64,000 nt of DNA. Source: an uncultured Christensenella sp. Its GTDB lineage: Bacteria > Bacillota > Clostridia > Christensenellales > UBA3700. Of the stretch, positions 26,691-37,752 are shown in pieces (positions within the stretch are counted from its first letter, which is position 1; every line of letters starts with the position of its first letter). The stretch lies in contig CASERZ010000008.1 of the NCBI GenBank assembly GCA_949290515.1, positions 1 through 64,000 of the forward strand, written 5' to 3'. The notes under the pieces are model-generated. The model had not been told where the DNA came from. It saw only the letters and a list, made by a program, of their open reading frames with translations, and did not search any database. Made by a program: the position numbers and the translations under genes.

Positions 26691-26990
26691 ATATTATATA
26701 AAAGTTTTGAGCGAGCAGAGTGTTTTCAAAATTAAATACCACCCTCGCGCGACCGCGGAGTGGTGTGATTTTTGCTTTTTCCAAACTAGCAAAAATTAAA
26801 TGTCTTGCGACCGCAGAGATTAGTGCAAATATTTTAGCTTGTTAAAGAGAGTTAGCGAAAATATATACTACTTTCGTGCGACCGCGTAGAGTGGTGTAGA
26901 GTTTGTCTTTTCCAGACCGAGCGCGACAGGCGCATACTTTGCGTATGTAACTGAGCGCGAGCGTCGCAGACAAAGGCAAAATATGCGCCG
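26691..26990. repeat. Noncoding degenerate repeat array with GCGACCGC cores
   Basis: About 300 bp without a gene. Three degenerate units (roughly 26737-26796, 26797-26858, 26859-26920) each centre on GCGACCGC at 26749, 26807 and 26878. Units 1 and 3 align over about 55 bp and have flanking arms of the type ACCAC...GTGGT, so each folds as a hairpin. Between them are weaker stems such as TTTTTGC/GCAAAAA (26770-26796) and ATATTTT/AAAATAT. The right end carries GAGCGCGA repeats and GGCGCATA/TATGCGCC. Nothing identifies it as a known mobile element. Confidence 0.6.
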
Positions 26991-28127
26991 CTATCCGCGG
27001 TCGGTCAACACAGCCACAGCAGATACGGATATCCCCTCCTCGCGACCGACAATTCCAAGCTTCTCTGTCGTCGTCGCCGATATGCTCACGCTGTCCTCGT
27101 CTACTTCTATTATATCCGCTAAGTTTTTCTGTATAGCGGGGATATAAGGCGAGAGTTTAGGTTTTTGCGCCATAATCACGGCGGTTACGCTGCGCACTTT
27201 GAGAGAGTGCGATTTGACGAGTTTGATTACTTCTTTGAGAAGAATTACGCTGCTTATATCCTTGTACTTATCGTCGGTATCGGGGAAGAGTACGCCTATA
27301 TCTCTCTCGTGCATAGCCGAGAGTATGGCGTCCATAATTGCGTGAATAAGCACGTCTCCGTCGCTGTGTGCGATAAGTCCTTTGGTATGCGGTATATCGA
27401 TACCGCCGAGTATAAGTTTTCTGCCTTCGCCCAGACGGTGCGTATCCCAGCCGTTGCCGACGAGCACGCCGCCCGTGATTGCCTTGCAGTCTTCTGGGGT
27501 AGTTACCTTTATATTAGCGGGTGAGCCGAGCGTGAGGTGCACGGGTTTTGAGAGAAAAGTTTCGTACAAAGTCGCATCGTCAGTAAAGTCCTTTCCCTCT
27601 GCGAGCGCATACGCGCGTTTTAATTCTTGTGTAGGGAAGATTTGCGGCGTTTGAATTTTGACTATCGATGTGCGGTCTACGGGGCGCGATGATATAATAT
27701 TGCCGTTTTCGGAATTTATCTCTCTAAGGCTGTCCGTGCTGGGCGTGTAAAGCACGCTCGTGCCGTATTCGATAGCGTCGCGCATACCGTCCTCGAGACA
27801 TTTGCGGGGCAGAAAAGCCCTTGCGCCGTCGTGGACTATCACGTATTCGCTGTCGGCGTATTTAAGAGCGTTAGCGATTGATTGCGTGCGCGTTGCACCG
27901 CCTTCGCAGAGCACGATTTTTTTGTGCTCGTCCTTATATCGGGAAACGATAGGGTAGTCGTCCTTGTTGTATGCTATAATGATTTTGTCAATATCCTCGT
28001 GATAAAAGAGGGTAAGAGCCTTTTGCAAAAGCGTCATACCGCCTATATCCAAAAGCAGCTTGTTGTAGCCGAGATTGCATCTCGAGCCGCTGCCTCCGCA
28101 CGCTAAAATCACGTCGAATTTACTCAT
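26991..28127 (-). CDS. ispDF: Bifunctional IspD-IspF (MEP pathway)
   Basis: One 378-aa chain carries two non-consecutive isoprenoid steps. Residues 1 to about 215 are IspD, 2-C-methyl-D-erythritol 4-phosphate cytidylyltransferase, with the nucleotide loop ACGGSGSRCNLGYNKLLL, HDGARAF near 100 and a second basic segment. Residues about 220-378 are IspF, the 2,4-cyclodiphosphate synthase, with metal ligands in GWDTHRL and HSDGDVLIHAI, and ATTTEKLGIVGREEG near the end. No frame break separates them. It overlaps rqcP upstream by 8 bp and is the second gene of that operon. The fusion occurs in scattered bacterial lineages. Confidence 0.94.
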   Translation of the reverse strand: MSKFDVILACGGSGSRCNLGYNKLLLDIGGMTLLQKALTLFYHEDIDKIIIAYNKDDYPIVSRYKDEHKKIVLCEGGATRTQSIANALKYADSEYVIVHDGARAFLPRKCLEDGMRDAIEYGTSVLYTPSTDSLREINSENGNIISSRPVDRTSIVKIQTPQIFPTQELKRAYALAEGKDFTDDATLYETFLSKPVHLTLGSPANIKVTTPEDCKAITGGVLVGNGWDTHRLGEGRKLILGGIDIPHTKGLIAHSDGDVLIHAIMDAILSAMHERDIGVLFPDTDDKYKDISSVILLKEVIKLVKSHSLKVRSVTAVIMAQKPKLSPYIPAIQKNLADIIEVDEDSVSISATTTEKLGIVGREEGISVSAVAVLTDRG

Positions 28128-28365
28128 TTATCACCTCGTACATATCCTGACATTCTTGTTTTTTTACGGTTTCTTTGACGTCTAAAATTCTGAAAGAAAA
28201 CTGTTTGTCGCCAAAGAAAAGCACGACTACGTCGCCCTCTTTTACCTGCGTGCCGGCTTTTGCGGGGCGGCCGTTTATCTGTACTCTTCCCGTATCGCAT
28301 GCCTCGTTGGCTACGGTGCGGCGTTTGATTATTCTCGAAACTTTCAAAAATTTGTCCAATCTCAT
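28120..28365 (-). CDS. rqcP: S4-domain RNA-binding protein RqcP
   Basis: An 81-aa protein made almost entirely of one S4 domain: MRLDKFLKVSRIIKRRTVANEACDTGRV, then INGRPAKAGTQVKEGD. This closely resembles B. subtilis RqcP (YabO), which works with RqcH in ribosome quality control to move peptidyl-tRNA during alanine tailing. It is the first gene of a two-gene minus-strand operon with ispDF and divergent from rpoB. RqcH itself is not in the window. Confidence 0.9.
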   Translation of the reverse strand: MRLDKFLKVSRIIKRRTVANEACDTGRVQINGRPAKAGTQVKEGDVVVLFFGDKQFSFRILDVKETVKKQECQDMYEVINE

Positions 28366-28853
28366 ATTTTTTCTTTAAAATCCTTATTTAATAAATATTT
28401 TCGTTTTGATAGGGTGTTTTTACGGATATATAAAAGGATTTATTAAATATTTTCCTAATATATATGCGTGCGCCCGTGTCAGGCGTATGTATGCACGTAT
28501 ACGTGTGCGCCGTTAATTATTATATCAAAAATATTTTATCAGTACAATACTTTATAAAAAATATGGCTGAAAATGAGCATAAAAATTTTGCAAAGTTCTT
28601 GATATATTGTAAAAACTTCCATATAAATCAAACATTTTTGCAAGAAAAATTTTCCTTTTCCCGATAGCCTCTCCGTGCACACGAAAAATTTATATTTTTT
28701 TATTAATATTTGTTTGACAAGGCTTGCCCTTTTTGTTACAATCTATAATTGTATGATTATGTAAAATGCCGAAATAGCCTTAAAAGCCTTAGGGAGATTG
28801 TGTTTTTCGGCGCTATTCATCTAATCTTCGAAATTTTTTAAGGAGGGTATGAT
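28366..28853. other. Divergent intergenic region between rqcP and rpoB
   Basis: 488 bp without a credible gene. It is very AT-rich except for a patch at 28465-28511 with the perfect palindrome CACGTATACGTG (28494-28505) inside a larger foldable stretch (28482-28511, GGCG/CGCC ends with several G-U pairs). The rpoB promoter lies at 28714-28742. The leader after it contains GCCGAAA (28768-28774) complementary to TTTCGGC (28805-28811), so it can fold before the rpoB ribosome site AAGGAGG. Confidence 0.6.
28714..28742 (+). promoter_or_regulatory. Promoter of rpoBC
   Basis: TTGACA (28714-28719), 17-bp spacer, TACAAT (28737-28742). Leader about 105 nt. It shows that rpoBC here is driven independently of rplJL. 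Confidence 0.85.
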
Positions 28854-31800
28854 ATGCCTCAAAGAACTCATAAAGTCAGATACGGCAACGTAGAGCGCGA
28901 GTGCTTTTCTAAAATCAAAGAGCCGCTCGAAATTCCTTATTTGATTGAACTTCAGAAAGAATCTTACAAGCAATTCATCACGACGGGTATTCAGGAAGTC
29001 CTCGACGACTTTTCTCCCGTATGCGACAGAGGCGGAAGATTCGACTTGTATTACCTTGGTTTCAAGCTCGACGACGAAGTCAAGTACAGCATCAAGGAAT
29101 GCAAAGACCGCGATACGACTTATGCACGTGCTCTGCGCGTTAAGGTAAGACTCGTCCGCAAATCAACCGGCGAAATCACCGAAGAGGACGTATTTATGGG
29201 CGAATTGCCTATCATTACGGACAACGGCTCTTTCATCATCAACGGTGCAGAGAGAGTTATCGTCAGCCAGTTGGTAAGATGCCCCGGCGTATACAGCACG
29301 GGTGAAATGGACAAGTCCGGCGTAGAGAGATTCGAGACGGTTGTAAGACCTAACAGAGGCGCGTGGTTGGAATTCAAGCAGGATACCAACGGCGTACTTT
29401 GGGTCAACGTTGACCGTAACCGTAAAGTGCTTGCTACCGTATTGCTCCGTTCGCTCGGTTTCGGCACCAACGAAGAAATCGTTGAGTTGTTCGGCGGCGA
29501 CGAGATTATCGCAAACACTCTCGCAAAGGACAATACCAAGTCCAAAGAGGAAGCGATGGTCGAGCTTTACAAACGTCTGCGTCCCGGTGAAGTTCCTTCT
29601 TCCGAGGGTATCTCCCAGCTTATAGACGGAATTTTCTTCGACGAGCACAAGTACAACCTTATGCGCGTCGGCAGATACAAACTCAACAAAAAACTCTGCC
29701 TTGCTACGAGAATTACGGGACAGACTCTCACGAGAGACGTCGTAAACCAAGAGACGGGTGAAGTTTTTGCAAGTGCGGGCGAAGTAGTTGACGAAGCTAC
29801 CGCTATGCAGATTCAGAACGCGGGTATCAACGAAGTTTTCGTCGCTAAGAAAGACGGCGAATTCAAGATAATCGGCAACAACACCGTTGACCTCGCTACT
29901 TTCGACAAGGCTACGGGCAAGTGGTCGGGTTACGTAGACTGCGACCCCAAGGAGCTTGGCATCAAAGAGAGAGTATATTATCCCGTCCTCAAGAAGATGA
30001 TGGAAGAATATCCTACTCTCGAAGAGCTTAAAGAAGCTATTCAGAAGCCCGTCAACAGAGACAGCCTCGTTATCAAGCACATCACTATCGACGATATCGT
30101 ATCTTCCGTTTGCTACAACGTAGGTCTCTCTTCCGGTTTCGGCGAAAAGGACAATATCGACCACCTTGCCAACAGAAGAATCTGCTCGGTAGGCGAGTTG
30201 CTCCAGAACCAGTTCAGAATAGGTCTTTCCCGTCTCGACAGAGGTATCAAGGAAAAGATGGCTATTATGCAGGACGAGGGTGACCTCAAGGCTCAGTCCT
30301 TCATAAATATCAAACCCGTTACGGCGGCAATCAAGGAATTCTTCTGTTCCTCGCAGTTGTCGCAGTTTATGGACCACCACAACCCTATCGCGGAACTTAC
30401 TCACAAGCGTAAACTTTCCGCACTCGGTCCCGGCGGTCTCAACAGAGAAAGAGCTTCCTTCGAAGTTCGTGACATACACCATACTCACTACGGTCGTATG
30501 TGTCCTATCGAAACTCCTGAAGGTCAGAACATCGGTCTTATCTCCTCGCTCGCTACTTATGCGAGAGTCAACGAATACGGTTTTATCGAGGCTCCTTACC
30601 GCAAGGTAGACAAGGTAAGACATATCGTTACCGACGAGGTTGAGTACTTGCAGGCTGACGAAGAAGACAAGTACATCGTCGCTCAGGCAAACGCTCAGCT
30701 CAACGAGGACGGCTCTTTCGCTACCCCTCGTGTTACTTGCCGTTACAAGGCAGACATAAGAGAATTCGACGCAGACAAGGTCGACTATATGGACGTATCT
30801 CCTAAACAGCTCGTATCCGTTGCGGCAGCTCTTATTCCTTTCCTCGAGAACGACGATACGGCGCGTGCTCTGATGGGCTCTAATATGCAGCGTCAGGCAG
30901 TTCCTCTTTTGAGACCCGAATCCCCCCTTATCGGTACGGGTATCGAACACAAGATTGCATACGACTCGGGCGTTATGGTAATCGCTAAAAACGACGGCGT
31001 TGTAGAAAACATTTCTTCGAGCGTAATCACCGTAAGATGCGACGACGGCAGTCTCAATACTTACAATTTGCAGAAGTTCGAGCGTTCCAACGCAGGTACC
31101 TGTATAGTTCAGAAGCCTATCGTCAACAAGGGCGACAAGGTATTGAAGGGTATGGTACTCGCAGACGGTCCTTCTACCTGCAACGGTGAATTGTCCCTCG
31201 GTAGAAACATTCTCATAGGCTATATGTCCTGGGAAGGTTACAACTACGAGGACGCTATACTTATCAACGAAGACCTCGTTAAGGACGACGTATTCACGTC
31301 TATCCATATCGAAGAATACGAAATCGAGAGCAGAGATACCAAGCTCGGTGAAGAACAAATCACGAGAGATATCCCCAACCTCGGCGACGACGTACTCAAG
31401 TACCTCGACGAAGACGGTATCATTATCCCCGGTGCGGAAGTACACAGCGGCGATATTCTCGTCGGCAGAGTAACCCCTAAGGGCGAAACCGAACTCACTC
31501 CTGAAGAGAGACTTTTGAGAGCAATCTTCGGTGAGAAGTCGAGAGAAGTCAGAGATACGTCTTTGAGATTGCCTCACGGTCAGTCGGGTATCGTAGTAGA
31601 CGTAAAAGTCTTCACCAAAGAAAACAGCAAGGAGCTTTCTCCCGGCGTTAGCAAACTCGTAAGAGTTTACATTGCGCAGAAGCGTAAAATCGGCGTCGGC
31701 GATAAGATGTCCGGTCGTCACGGTAACAAGGGCGTAGTATCCAGAGTATTGCCTCGTGAGGATATGCCTTTTATGCCCGACGGTACTCCTTTGCAAATCG

Positions 31801-32609
31801 TGCTCAACCCCTTGGGCGTTCCTTCGCGTATGAACATCGGTCAGGTTTTGGAAGTGCACTTGGGTCTTGTAGCTAAGGCTTGCGGCTGGCACATTTCCAC
31901 CCCCGTATTCGACGGTGCTACCGAAGCGGATATCAAAGAACTGCTCAGAGAAAACGGTTTGCCCGAAAACGGTAAAATCGAACTTTACGACGGAAGAACG
32001 GGCGAGAAGTTTGAAAATCCCGTTACGGTCGGATATATGTATATGCTCAAGTTGTGCCACCTCGTAGACGAAAAGATTCACGCAAGGTCGACAGGTCCTT
32101 ACAGCCTTGTTACCCAGCAGCCTCTCGGCGGTAAAGCTCAATTCGGCGGACAGCGTTTCGGTGAAATGGAAGTTTGGGCACTCGAGGCTTACGGTGCGGC
32201 AAACATTTTGCAGGAAATCCTTACCGTCAAGTCGGACGACGTAGTCGGAAGAGTAAAGACTTACGAATCAATCGTCAAGGGTACTCCTATCACAGAGCCC
32301 GGCACGCCTGAGTCCTTCAAAGTATTGATAAAAGAATTCCAGGCACTCGGTCTTGACGTCAAGGTGCTCAACGAAAACAAAGAGGAAATCGGTCTCAGAG
32401 AGATGGTCGACGACGACGGCGACTACTTCGAAGAGAAAGAGACGACCCCCGACAAGGAAGTCGATATATTCGATATCGGCGACAACAACGATATCTTCAG
32501 TTTCGGCAACGAGAATCCTTTTGCGGATAACTCCGATTCTCCCGACGAGGGCGACGACGAAGATATGTTCAGCCTGAACAATATGATGTTCGGCGACGAT
32601 GAGAACTAA
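28854..32609 (+). CDS. rpoB: DNA-directed RNA polymerase subunit beta
   Basis: Catalytic beta subunit of RNA polymerase, 1251 aa. Clear family blocks include the rifampicin-region segment [29 protein letters not shown], the [26 protein letters not shown] block, [10 protein letters not shown] and [15 protein letters not shown], and the C-terminal [23 protein letters not shown]. The rifampicin-region residues look like the sensitive form. An acidic tail of about 70 residues rich in Asp, Glu and Phe extends the C-terminus. AAGGAGG precedes the ATG. rpoC follows after 11 bp. The usual rplL neighbour is about 22 kb downstream instead of just upstream. Confidence 0.99.
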   Translation: MPQRTHKVRYGNVERECFSKIKEPLEIPYLIELQKESYKQFITTGIQEVLDDFSPVCDRGGRFDLYYLGFKLDDEVKYSIKECKDRDTTYARALRVKVRLVRKSTGEITEEDVFMGELPIITDNGSFIINGAERVIVSQLVRCPGVYSTGEMDKSGVERFETVVRPNRGAWLEFKQDTNGVLWVNVDRNRKVLATVLLRSLGFGTNEEIVELFGGDEIIANTLAKDNTKSKEEAMVELYKRLRPGEVPSSEGISQLIDGIFFDEHKYNLMRVGRYKLNKKLCLATRITGQTLTRDVVNQETGEVFASAGEVVDEATAMQIQNAGINEVFVAKKDGEFKIIGNNTVDLATFDKATGKWSGYVDCDPKELGIKERVYYPVLKKMMEEYPTLEELKEAIQKPVNRDSLVIKHITIDDIVSSVCYNVGLSSGFGEKDNIDHLANRRICSVGELLQNQFRIGLSRLDRGIKEKMAIMQDEGDLKAQSFINIKPVTAAIKEFFCSSQLSQFMDHHNPIAELTHKRKLSALGPGGLNRERASFEVRDIHHTHYGRMCPIETPEGQNIGLISSLATYARVNEYGFIEAPYRKVDKVRHIVTDEVEYLQADEEDKYIVAQANAQLNEDGSFATPRVTCRYKADIREFDADKVDYMDVSPKQLVSVAAALIPFLENDDTARALMGSNMQRQAVPLLRPESPLIGTGIEHKIAYDSGVMVIAKNDGVVENISSSVITVRCDDGSLNTYNLQKFERSNAGTCIVQKPIVNKGDKVLKGMVLADGPSTCNGELSLGRNILIGYMSWEGYNYEDAILINEDLVKDDVFTSIHIEEYEIESRDTKLGEEQITRDIPNLGDDVLKYLDEDGIIIPGAEVHSGDILVGRVTPKGETELTPEERLLRAIFGEKSREVRDTSLRLPHGQSGIVVDVKVFTKENSKELSPGVSKLVRVYIAQKRKIGVGDKMSGRHGNKGVVSRVLPREDMPFMPDGTPLQIVLNPLGVPSRMNIGQVLEVHLGLVAKACGWHISTPVFDGATEADIKELLRENGLPENGKIELYDGRTGEKFENPVTVGYMYMLKLCHLVDEKIHARSTGPYSLVTQQPLGGKAQFGGQRFGEMEVWALEAYGAANILQEILTVKSDDVVGRVKTYESIVKGTPITEPGTPESFKVLIKEFQALGLDVKVLNENKEEIGLREMVDDDGDYFEEKETTPDKEVDIFDIGDNNDIFSFGNENPFADNSDSPDEGDDEDMFSLNNMMFGDDEN

Positions 32610-32620
32610 GGAGGTGCGAT

Positions 32621-35600
32621 ATGTCAGAAGTAAATAATTTCGATTCAATACAGATAGGTGTTGCCTCTCCTGAAAAAATCAGGTCGTGGTCGCACGGCGA
32701 AGTGCTTAAATCAGAAACAATCAATTACAGAACTCAAAAGCCCGAAAAGGACGGCTTGTTCTGCGAAAAAATATTCGGACCTACTAAGGACTGGGAATGT
32801 CACTGCGGTAAGTATAAGCGCATCAGATATAAGGGCGTTATATGCGACAAGTGCGGTGTAGAAGTTACCAAAGCCAAGGTAAGACGTGAGAGAATGGGTC
32901 ACATCGAGTTGGCTGCTCCCGTATCTCATATTTGGTACTATAAGGGCGTGCCTTCCAGAATAAGCGTAGTACTCGATATGTCTCCCAAGGACGTTGACGC
33001 GGTACTGTACTTCAATAAGTTTATCGTGCTTGACCCCGGTAATACCGAATTCAAGAAAAAGGACGTAGTAGTCGACCAAGACTACGAAAAGGCTATCAAA
33101 AAGGCTTACGAGGATATGGGCAAGGACCCCGAAAGCGTGGTTATTCCCGAGGACCTCGGCTCTTACAGAGTAGGTATGGGCGCGGAAGCAATCAAAGAAT
33201 TGCTCAGCCAAATCGACCTCGAAAAAGAAGCTGCAGAGCTTAAGGCTATCGTAGCAGAGAGCACTGACAAAGCCAACAATCAGAAAAGAATCAAAGCAGT
33301 AAAGCGTCTCGATATCATCGAAGCTTTCAGACTCAGCAACACTCGTCCCGAGTGGATGATTCTCGACGTGCTTCCCGTACTTCCTCCCGAACTCAGACCT
33401 ATGGTTCCCCTCGACGGCGGAAGATATGCTGCATCCGACCTCAACGATTTGTATCGTAGAGTTATCAACAGAAACAACAGACTTAAAAAGCTCATCGAAA
33501 TGGGCTCTCCCGAAATAATCGTCCGCAACGAAAAGAGAATGCTTCAAGACGCCGTAGACGCTTTGATTGACAACGGCAGAAGAGGTAAAGCTGTTACGGG
33601 CGCAGGCAACAGAGAACTCAAATCCTTGACCGGACTCCTCAAAGGTAAGCAGGGTCGTTTCCGTCAGAACTTGCTCGGTAAGCGTGTCGACTATTCCGGC
33701 CGTTCGGTTATCGTCGTAGGTCCTGAACTCAAGATGTACCAGTGCGGTATTCCTAAGGAAATGGCTATCGAGCTCTTCAAGCCTTTCGTAATGAAAAAGC
33801 TCGTAGAGAAAGGTACTTGCCTCAATATCAAGAGCGCAAAGAAAGTTATCGAAAGAGCGCAGGACGATGCGGTTTGGGATATCCTCGAAGAGGTTATCAA
33901 GGACCACCCCGTACTCCTCAACCGTGCTCCTTCCTTGCACAGACTTTCCATTCAGGCATTCGAGCCCGTACTCGTAGAAGGCAGAGCTATCAAGTTGCAC
34001 CCTCTCGTATGTACCGCGTTTAACGCAGACTTCGACGGTGACCAGATGGCAGTGCACGTACCTCTTTCCATAGAGGCAAGAACGGAAGCGAGATTCCTGA
34101 TGCTTTCTACCAACAATATCCTCAAGCTGAGCGACGGTAAGCCTGTCGTATCTCCTACGCAGGATATGGTCATCGGTTCGTATTATCTCACTATCGAGAG
34201 AGAGGGCGGCAAGGGCGAAGGCAGATACTTCAGAAATCCCGAAGAGGCTATGATGGCTTATCAGGACGGACAGATATCTCTCCAATCCAAAGTGTTCATC
34301 AGAGTTGAAAAGGTTATCGACGGAGTCAAGTACTCCAAGAAACTCCATACGACTATCGGACGTGTTATCTTCAACGGCGCAATACCTCAGGATTTGCACT
34401 TTGTGCCCAGAGATACCCCCGAACAACAGCTCGACCTCGAAATCGACGCAGTTGTCGACAAGAAGATGCTCTCCAAGATAGTTGACGCTTGCTTTAAGTA
34501 CAAGGGCGCAACCGAGACTTCCATAATCCTCGACAAGATTAAGGCTCAGGGTTACAAGTATTCTACGGTCGGCGCAATTACCGCGAGCGTATTCGATATG
34601 CACGTTCCTCCCAAGAAGAAGGAAATCATCGCTAAGGCTGACGAGGACGTAGTTTCTATCGAAAAGCAGTTCAAGAAAGGACGTTTGAGCGAAGAAGACA
34701 GATACAACCAGACCGTTAAGGTATGGCAACAGGCTATCAAGGACATCAACGTCGAATTGCAGAAGGGACTTGACAAGTTCAACCCTATCTGGATGATGGC
34801 AAACTCAGGTGCGCGTGGTAGTATGACGCAGATATCGCAGTTGTGCGGTATGAAAGGTCTGGTCGCAGACCCTTCGGGTAAAACCATCGAATTGCCTATC
34901 AAGGCGTCTTTGCGTGAGGGCTTGAGCGTACTCGAATACTTCATTTCCTCGCACGGCGGACGTAAGGGTATGGCTGATACCGCTCTTAAGACTGCAGACT
35001 CAGGTTATATGACCCGTCGTCTCGTAGACGTAGCTCAGGAAGTTATCGTAGACGATATCGATTGCGGCGATACCAGAGGTATTGTAATCGAACTCGCTGA
35101 CGACCCCAAGAAACAGGACGAACTCGTCAAAGAGTTTATCGAGCGTATCGACGGAAGATACGTTATGGAAGACGTGCTCGACGGAGAAGGCAACGTTATC
35201 ATCGAAAAGGATACGATGTGCTCTCAGGAGCAGGCTAAGGCTATTGCTGCGGCAGGCGTAAAGAAAGTCAAGATAAGAAGTATTCTTATGTGTAAGTCTC
35301 CCAGAGGCGTATGCTCCAAGTGTTACGGTAAGAATATGGCGTCCGGCAACTCCGTAAAACTCGGTGAAGCCGTAGGTATCATAGCTGCTCAGTCAATCGG
35401 TGAACCCGGTACTCAGCTTACGATGAGAACCTTCCACACCGGCGGTGTAGCTCTCTCGGGCGATATCACCAACGGTCTGCCCAGAGTAGAGGAATTGTTT
35501 GAAGCAAGACGTCCTAAGGGTCAGGCTCTCGTAGCAGATATCGCAGGTACGGTTGCTATCGACGACGCTAAGAAGATTTTGACTATTACTCCCGCTAAGG

Positions 35601-36250
35601 GCGACAAGGTAGAATACAAACTCGTATTCGGTCAAAGACTCAAAGTAGAAGACGGTCAGCAGGTAGCTGCGGGCGACGTACTCACTCAGGGTAGCATCTA
35701 TCCTCAGGATATTTTGAGAACCAAGGGCGTAAGAGGCGTTCAGGACTACATCATCAAAGAAGTTAAGAACACCTACGTTACCTCCGGTGTCGACATTAAC
35801 GAAAAGCATATCGAAATCATCGTAAGACAGATGCTCAGAAAGGTTAAGATTGAAAGCCAGGGCGATACCAATATGCTCCCCGGCGAATACGTAGATATCT
35901 TTACCTACGAGGCTGAAAACGAAAAGGTTATCGAAAACGGCGGACGTCCCGCTACAGCAAAGAGAACGCTTCTCGGTATTACCAAGGCTGCGCTCGCTAC
36001 CGAATCCTTCTTGTCGGCTGCATCCTTCCAGGAAACTGCAAAAGTCCTCACCGAAGCGGCTATCAAGAATAAGGTCGACCATCTCGTCGGACTTAAGGAA
36101 AACGTTATTCTCGGTAAGCTTATCCCTGCAGGTACGGGTATGAAGAGATACAAGAATATCGTAGCTATGCCCGCTAATATGAACGACAGCAAGATTGTCG
36201 AAGACGAACTTCAGGATAAATTTGCTCTCGAAGACGAAATAGAGGATTGA
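32621..36250 (+). CDS. rpoC: DNA-directed RNA polymerase subunit beta'
   Basis: Beta' subunit, 1209 aa. The N-terminal zinc ribbon reads [20 protein letters not shown] near residues 60-79. The catalytic Mg site [12 protein letters not shown] is near 470. The second zinc site is CSQEQAK...[13 protein letters not shown] near 865-908. The trigger-loop and bridge regions ([28 protein letters not shown]) are complete. Length fits the Firmicutes form without large inserts. Ribosome site AAGGAGG lies in the 11-bp gap after rpoB. A GC-rich hairpin without U tract follows at 36268-36292. Confidence 0.99.
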   Translation: MSEVNNFDSIQIGVASPEKIRSWSHGEVLKSETINYRTQKPEKDGLFCEKIFGPTKDWECHCGKYKRIRYKGVICDKCGVEVTKAKVRRERMGHIELAAPVSHIWYYKGVPSRISVVLDMSPKDVDAVLYFNKFIVLDPGNTEFKKKDVVVDQDYEKAIKKAYEDMGKDPESVVIPEDLGSYRVGMGAEAIKELLSQIDLEKEAAELKAIVAESTDKANNQKRIKAVKRLDIIEAFRLSNTRPEWMILDVLPVLPPELRPMVPLDGGRYAASDLNDLYRRVINRNNRLKKLIEMGSPEIIVRNEKRMLQDAVDALIDNGRRGKAVTGAGNRELKSLTGLLKGKQGRFRQNLLGKRVDYSGRSVIVVGPELKMYQCGIPKEMAIELFKPFVMKKLVEKGTCLNIKSAKKVIERAQDDAVWDILEEVIKDHPVLLNRAPSLHRLSIQAFEPVLVEGRAIKLHPLVCTAFNADFDGDQMAVHVPLSIEARTEARFLMLSTNNILKLSDGKPVVSPTQDMVIGSYYLTIEREGGKGEGRYFRNPEEAMMAYQDGQISLQSKVFIRVEKVIDGVKYSKKLHTTIGRVIFNGAIPQDLHFVPRDTPEQQLDLEIDAVVDKKMLSKIVDACFKYKGATETSIILDKIKAQGYKYSTVGAITASVFDMHVPPKKKEIIAKADEDVVSIEKQFKKGRLSEEDRYNQTVKVWQQAIKDINVELQKGLDKFNPIWMMANSGARGSMTQISQLCGMKGLVADPSGKTIELPIKASLREGLSVLEYFISSHGGRKGMADTALKTADSGYMTRRLVDVAQEVIVDDIDCGDTRGIVIELADDPKKQDELVKEFIERIDGRYVMEDVLDGEGNVIIEKDTMCSQEQAKAIAAAGVKKVKIRSILMCKSPRGVCSKCYGKNMASGNSVKLGEAVGIIAAQSIGEPGTQLTMRTFHTGGVALSGDITNGLPRVEELFEARRPKGQALVADIAGTVAIDDAKKILTITPAKGDKVEYKLVFGQRLKVEDGQQVAAGDVLTQGSIYPQDILRTKGVRGVQDYIIKEVKNTYVTSGVDINEKHIEIIVRQMLRKVKIESQGDTNMLPGEYVDIFTYEAENEKVIENGGRPATAKRTLLGITKAALATESFLSAASFQETAKVLTEAAIKNKVDHLVGLKENVILGKLIPAGTGMKRYKNIVAMPANMNDSKIVEDELQDKFALEDEIED

Positions 36251-36267
36251 TATTTGACCTATCCGAC

Positions 36268-36292
36268 CCGTCGGGCCTAATCCGCCCGACGG
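36268..36292 (+). terminator. GC-rich hairpin after rpoC
   Basis: Perfect 9-bp stem CCGTCGGGC/GCCCGACGG with a 7-nt loop; no T run follows, so it may protect the mRNA end or terminate with help. Confidence 0.5.
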
Positions 36293-36310
36293 CACAACTT
36301 AATATAAAAT

Positions 36311-36437
36311 TCTATAAAGAGTGTGGGAGTGACGGACACTGTGAACACACAGCAACCTCGTGTAAGGTGCTAAATTCCGCAAGTATACTTGATAGATAGA
36401 ATGTACAAAGTCGCTATCACGTATAGCGACTTTTTTT
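36311..36437 (+). promoter_or_regulatory. SAM-I (S-box) riboswitch and terminator upstream of metK
   Basis: The conserved S-box core is present: GTGGGAGTGACGG, CAGCAACC, AAGGTGCTAAATTCCGCA. The P1 stem is 36311-36319 (TCTATAAAG) with 36388-36396 (CTTGATAGA), 8 of 9 pairs. It is followed by a terminator of 11 bp, AAAGTCGCTAT/ATAGCGACTTT (36407-36433), with a T run to 36437. Bound SAM should keep P1 formed and end transcription before metK. Confidence 0.93.
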
Positions 36438-36451
36438 ACAAAGGAGTTTTT

Positions 36452-37639
36452 ATGATAAAAAGATTATTTACCAGCGAGAGCGTAACCGAAGGACATCCCG
36501 ACAAGGTATGCGACAAGATATCCGACAGCATACTAGACGCCTTGCTTGAGGGCGATCCTATGAGCCGTTCGGCTTGCGAAACTTGCGCAAGTACGGGATT
36601 CGTACTCGTTATGGGAGAGATTACCTCTAATGCAAAAGTGGACTATGAAGCAATCGTCAGAAAGACGGTTAAAGAGATAGGTTACGACAGTGAGGATAAG
36701 GGACTAGATTGCGACAAGTGCGAAGTTATCGTACGCCTTGACAAGCAGTCTGCCGACATAGCTATGGGCGTGGACAGCTCGCTCGAAAACAAGACTAAAG
36801 GAAACGATAAATACGACCTTATCGGCGCAGGTGACCAAGGTATGATGTTCGGCTATGCTTGCAAGGAGACGCCTACGCTTATGCCTATGCCTATCTACCT
36901 TGCGCATAAGCTTACCGCAAGACTTACTCAGGTGAGAAAAGAGGGTATTCTCGATTACTTGCGCCCCGACGGCAAAGCGCAGGTTTCGGTAGAGTACGAC
37001 GATGACAAAGTAGCGAGAATAGAGGCGATAGTATTGTCTACTCAGCACAATCCCGACGTGGATATGGACAAGCTCAAGAAAGACGTCAAGAAGTACGTTA
37101 TCGACGAAGTGATTCCTTCTGAGCTTGTAGACGAGAATACCAAAATCTATATCAATCCTACGGGCAGATTCGTAATCGGCGGACCTCACGGCGACAGCGG
37201 ACTTACGGGCAGAAAGATTATCGTCGATACTTACGGCGGATACTGTCCTCACGGCGGCGGCGCTTTTTCGGGCAAGGACGCTACCAAGGTTGACAGGTCG
37301 GCTTGCTATATGGCAAGATACGTGTGCAAGAATATCGTAGCGTCGGGCATTGCAGACAGATGCCAGCTTGACGTTGCTTACGCCATAGGCGTAGCAAAGC
37401 CTGTATCAATAAACGTCAACACTTTCGGTACGAGCAAGTACACCAACGAACAGATAGCGGGTATTATCGACAAGGTATTCGATATGCGTCCCTTAGCAAT
37501 AATCGAACAGTTGGAGCTTAGAAAACCTCAGTTTGCAAAGACGAGCAACTACGGCCACTTCGGAAGAGAAGACCAAGGCTTCAAGTGGGAGATTTGCGAC
37601 AAAGCCGACGAGATAAGAAAACTCGCCCAAAAGCTTTGA
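36452..37639 (+). CDS. metK: S-adenosylmethionine synthetase
   Basis: Makes SAM from methionine and ATP. The 395-aa protein begins [20 protein letters not shown], the MetK signature with the ATP-site His. [12 protein letters not shown] follows near residue 117 and [17 protein letters not shown] near 268. The open frame upstream to 36389 runs through the riboswitch terminator and is not translated; AAGGAG (36441-36446) lies 5 nt before ATG 36452. The SAM riboswitch directly upstream gives product feedback. It ends in a terminator at 37698 that overlaps the recD2 promoter. Confidence 0.98.
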   Translation: MIKRLFTSESVTEGHPDKVCDKISDSILDALLEGDPMSRSACETCASTGFVLVMGEITSNAKVDYEAIVRKTVKEIGYDSEDKGLDCDKCEVIVRLDKQSADIAMGVDSSLENKTKGNDKYDLIGAGDQGMMFGYACKETPTLMPMPIYLAHKLTARLTQVRKEGILDYLRPDGKAQVSVEYDDDKVARIEAIVLSTQHNPDVDMDKLKKDVKKYVIDEVIPSELVDENTKIYINPTGRFVIGGPHGDSGLTGRKIIVDTYGGYCPHGGGAFSGKDATKVDRSACYMARYVCKNIVASGIADRCQLDVAYAIGVAKPVSINVNTFGTSKYTNEQIAGIIDKVFDMRPLAIIEQLELRKPQFAKTSNYGHFGREDQGFKWEICDKADEIRKLAQKL

Positions 37640-37665
37640 GAATATTTTAAATAATCAGACAGCTG

Positions 37666-37722
37666 TTGACAGCAAGGAGTATTTAATCTAAAATAAAGGG
37701 GGAGCAATCCCCCGATTTTTTT
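37666..37722 (+). promoter_or_regulatory. recD2 promoter overlapping the metK terminator
   Basis: TTGACA (37666-37671), 17-bp spacer, TAAAAT (37689-37694). The metK terminator GGGGGA-GCAA-TCCCCC (37698-37713) plus T run (37716-37722) begins 4 bp after the -10 box, so the recD2 transcript should start inside its ascending arm. Confidence 0.75.
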
Positions 37723-37752
37723 GACTTAACTTTTATATCGGCAAGGAGATTA

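Noticed and set aside
26701..26925. CRISPR-like array
   Set aside because: Units are degenerate, unevenly spaced and spacers are also hairpins; no cas genes.
28464..28667. 67-codon frame in the rqcP-rpoB gap
   Set aside because: No SD and low-complexity product; it overlaps the GC-rich palindrome.
29163..32141. 992-codon open frame antisense to rpoB
   Set aside because: It mirrors strong codon bias of rpoB, starts without a ribosome site, and encodes no recognisable domain; the plus-strand gene is certain.
32711..34729. 672-codon open frame antisense to rpoC
   Set aside because: Same codon-bias shadow effect, lying wholly within rpoC.
36389..36451. Upstream in-frame extension of metK
   Set aside because: It runs through the riboswitch terminator; the SD at 36441 marks the real start.
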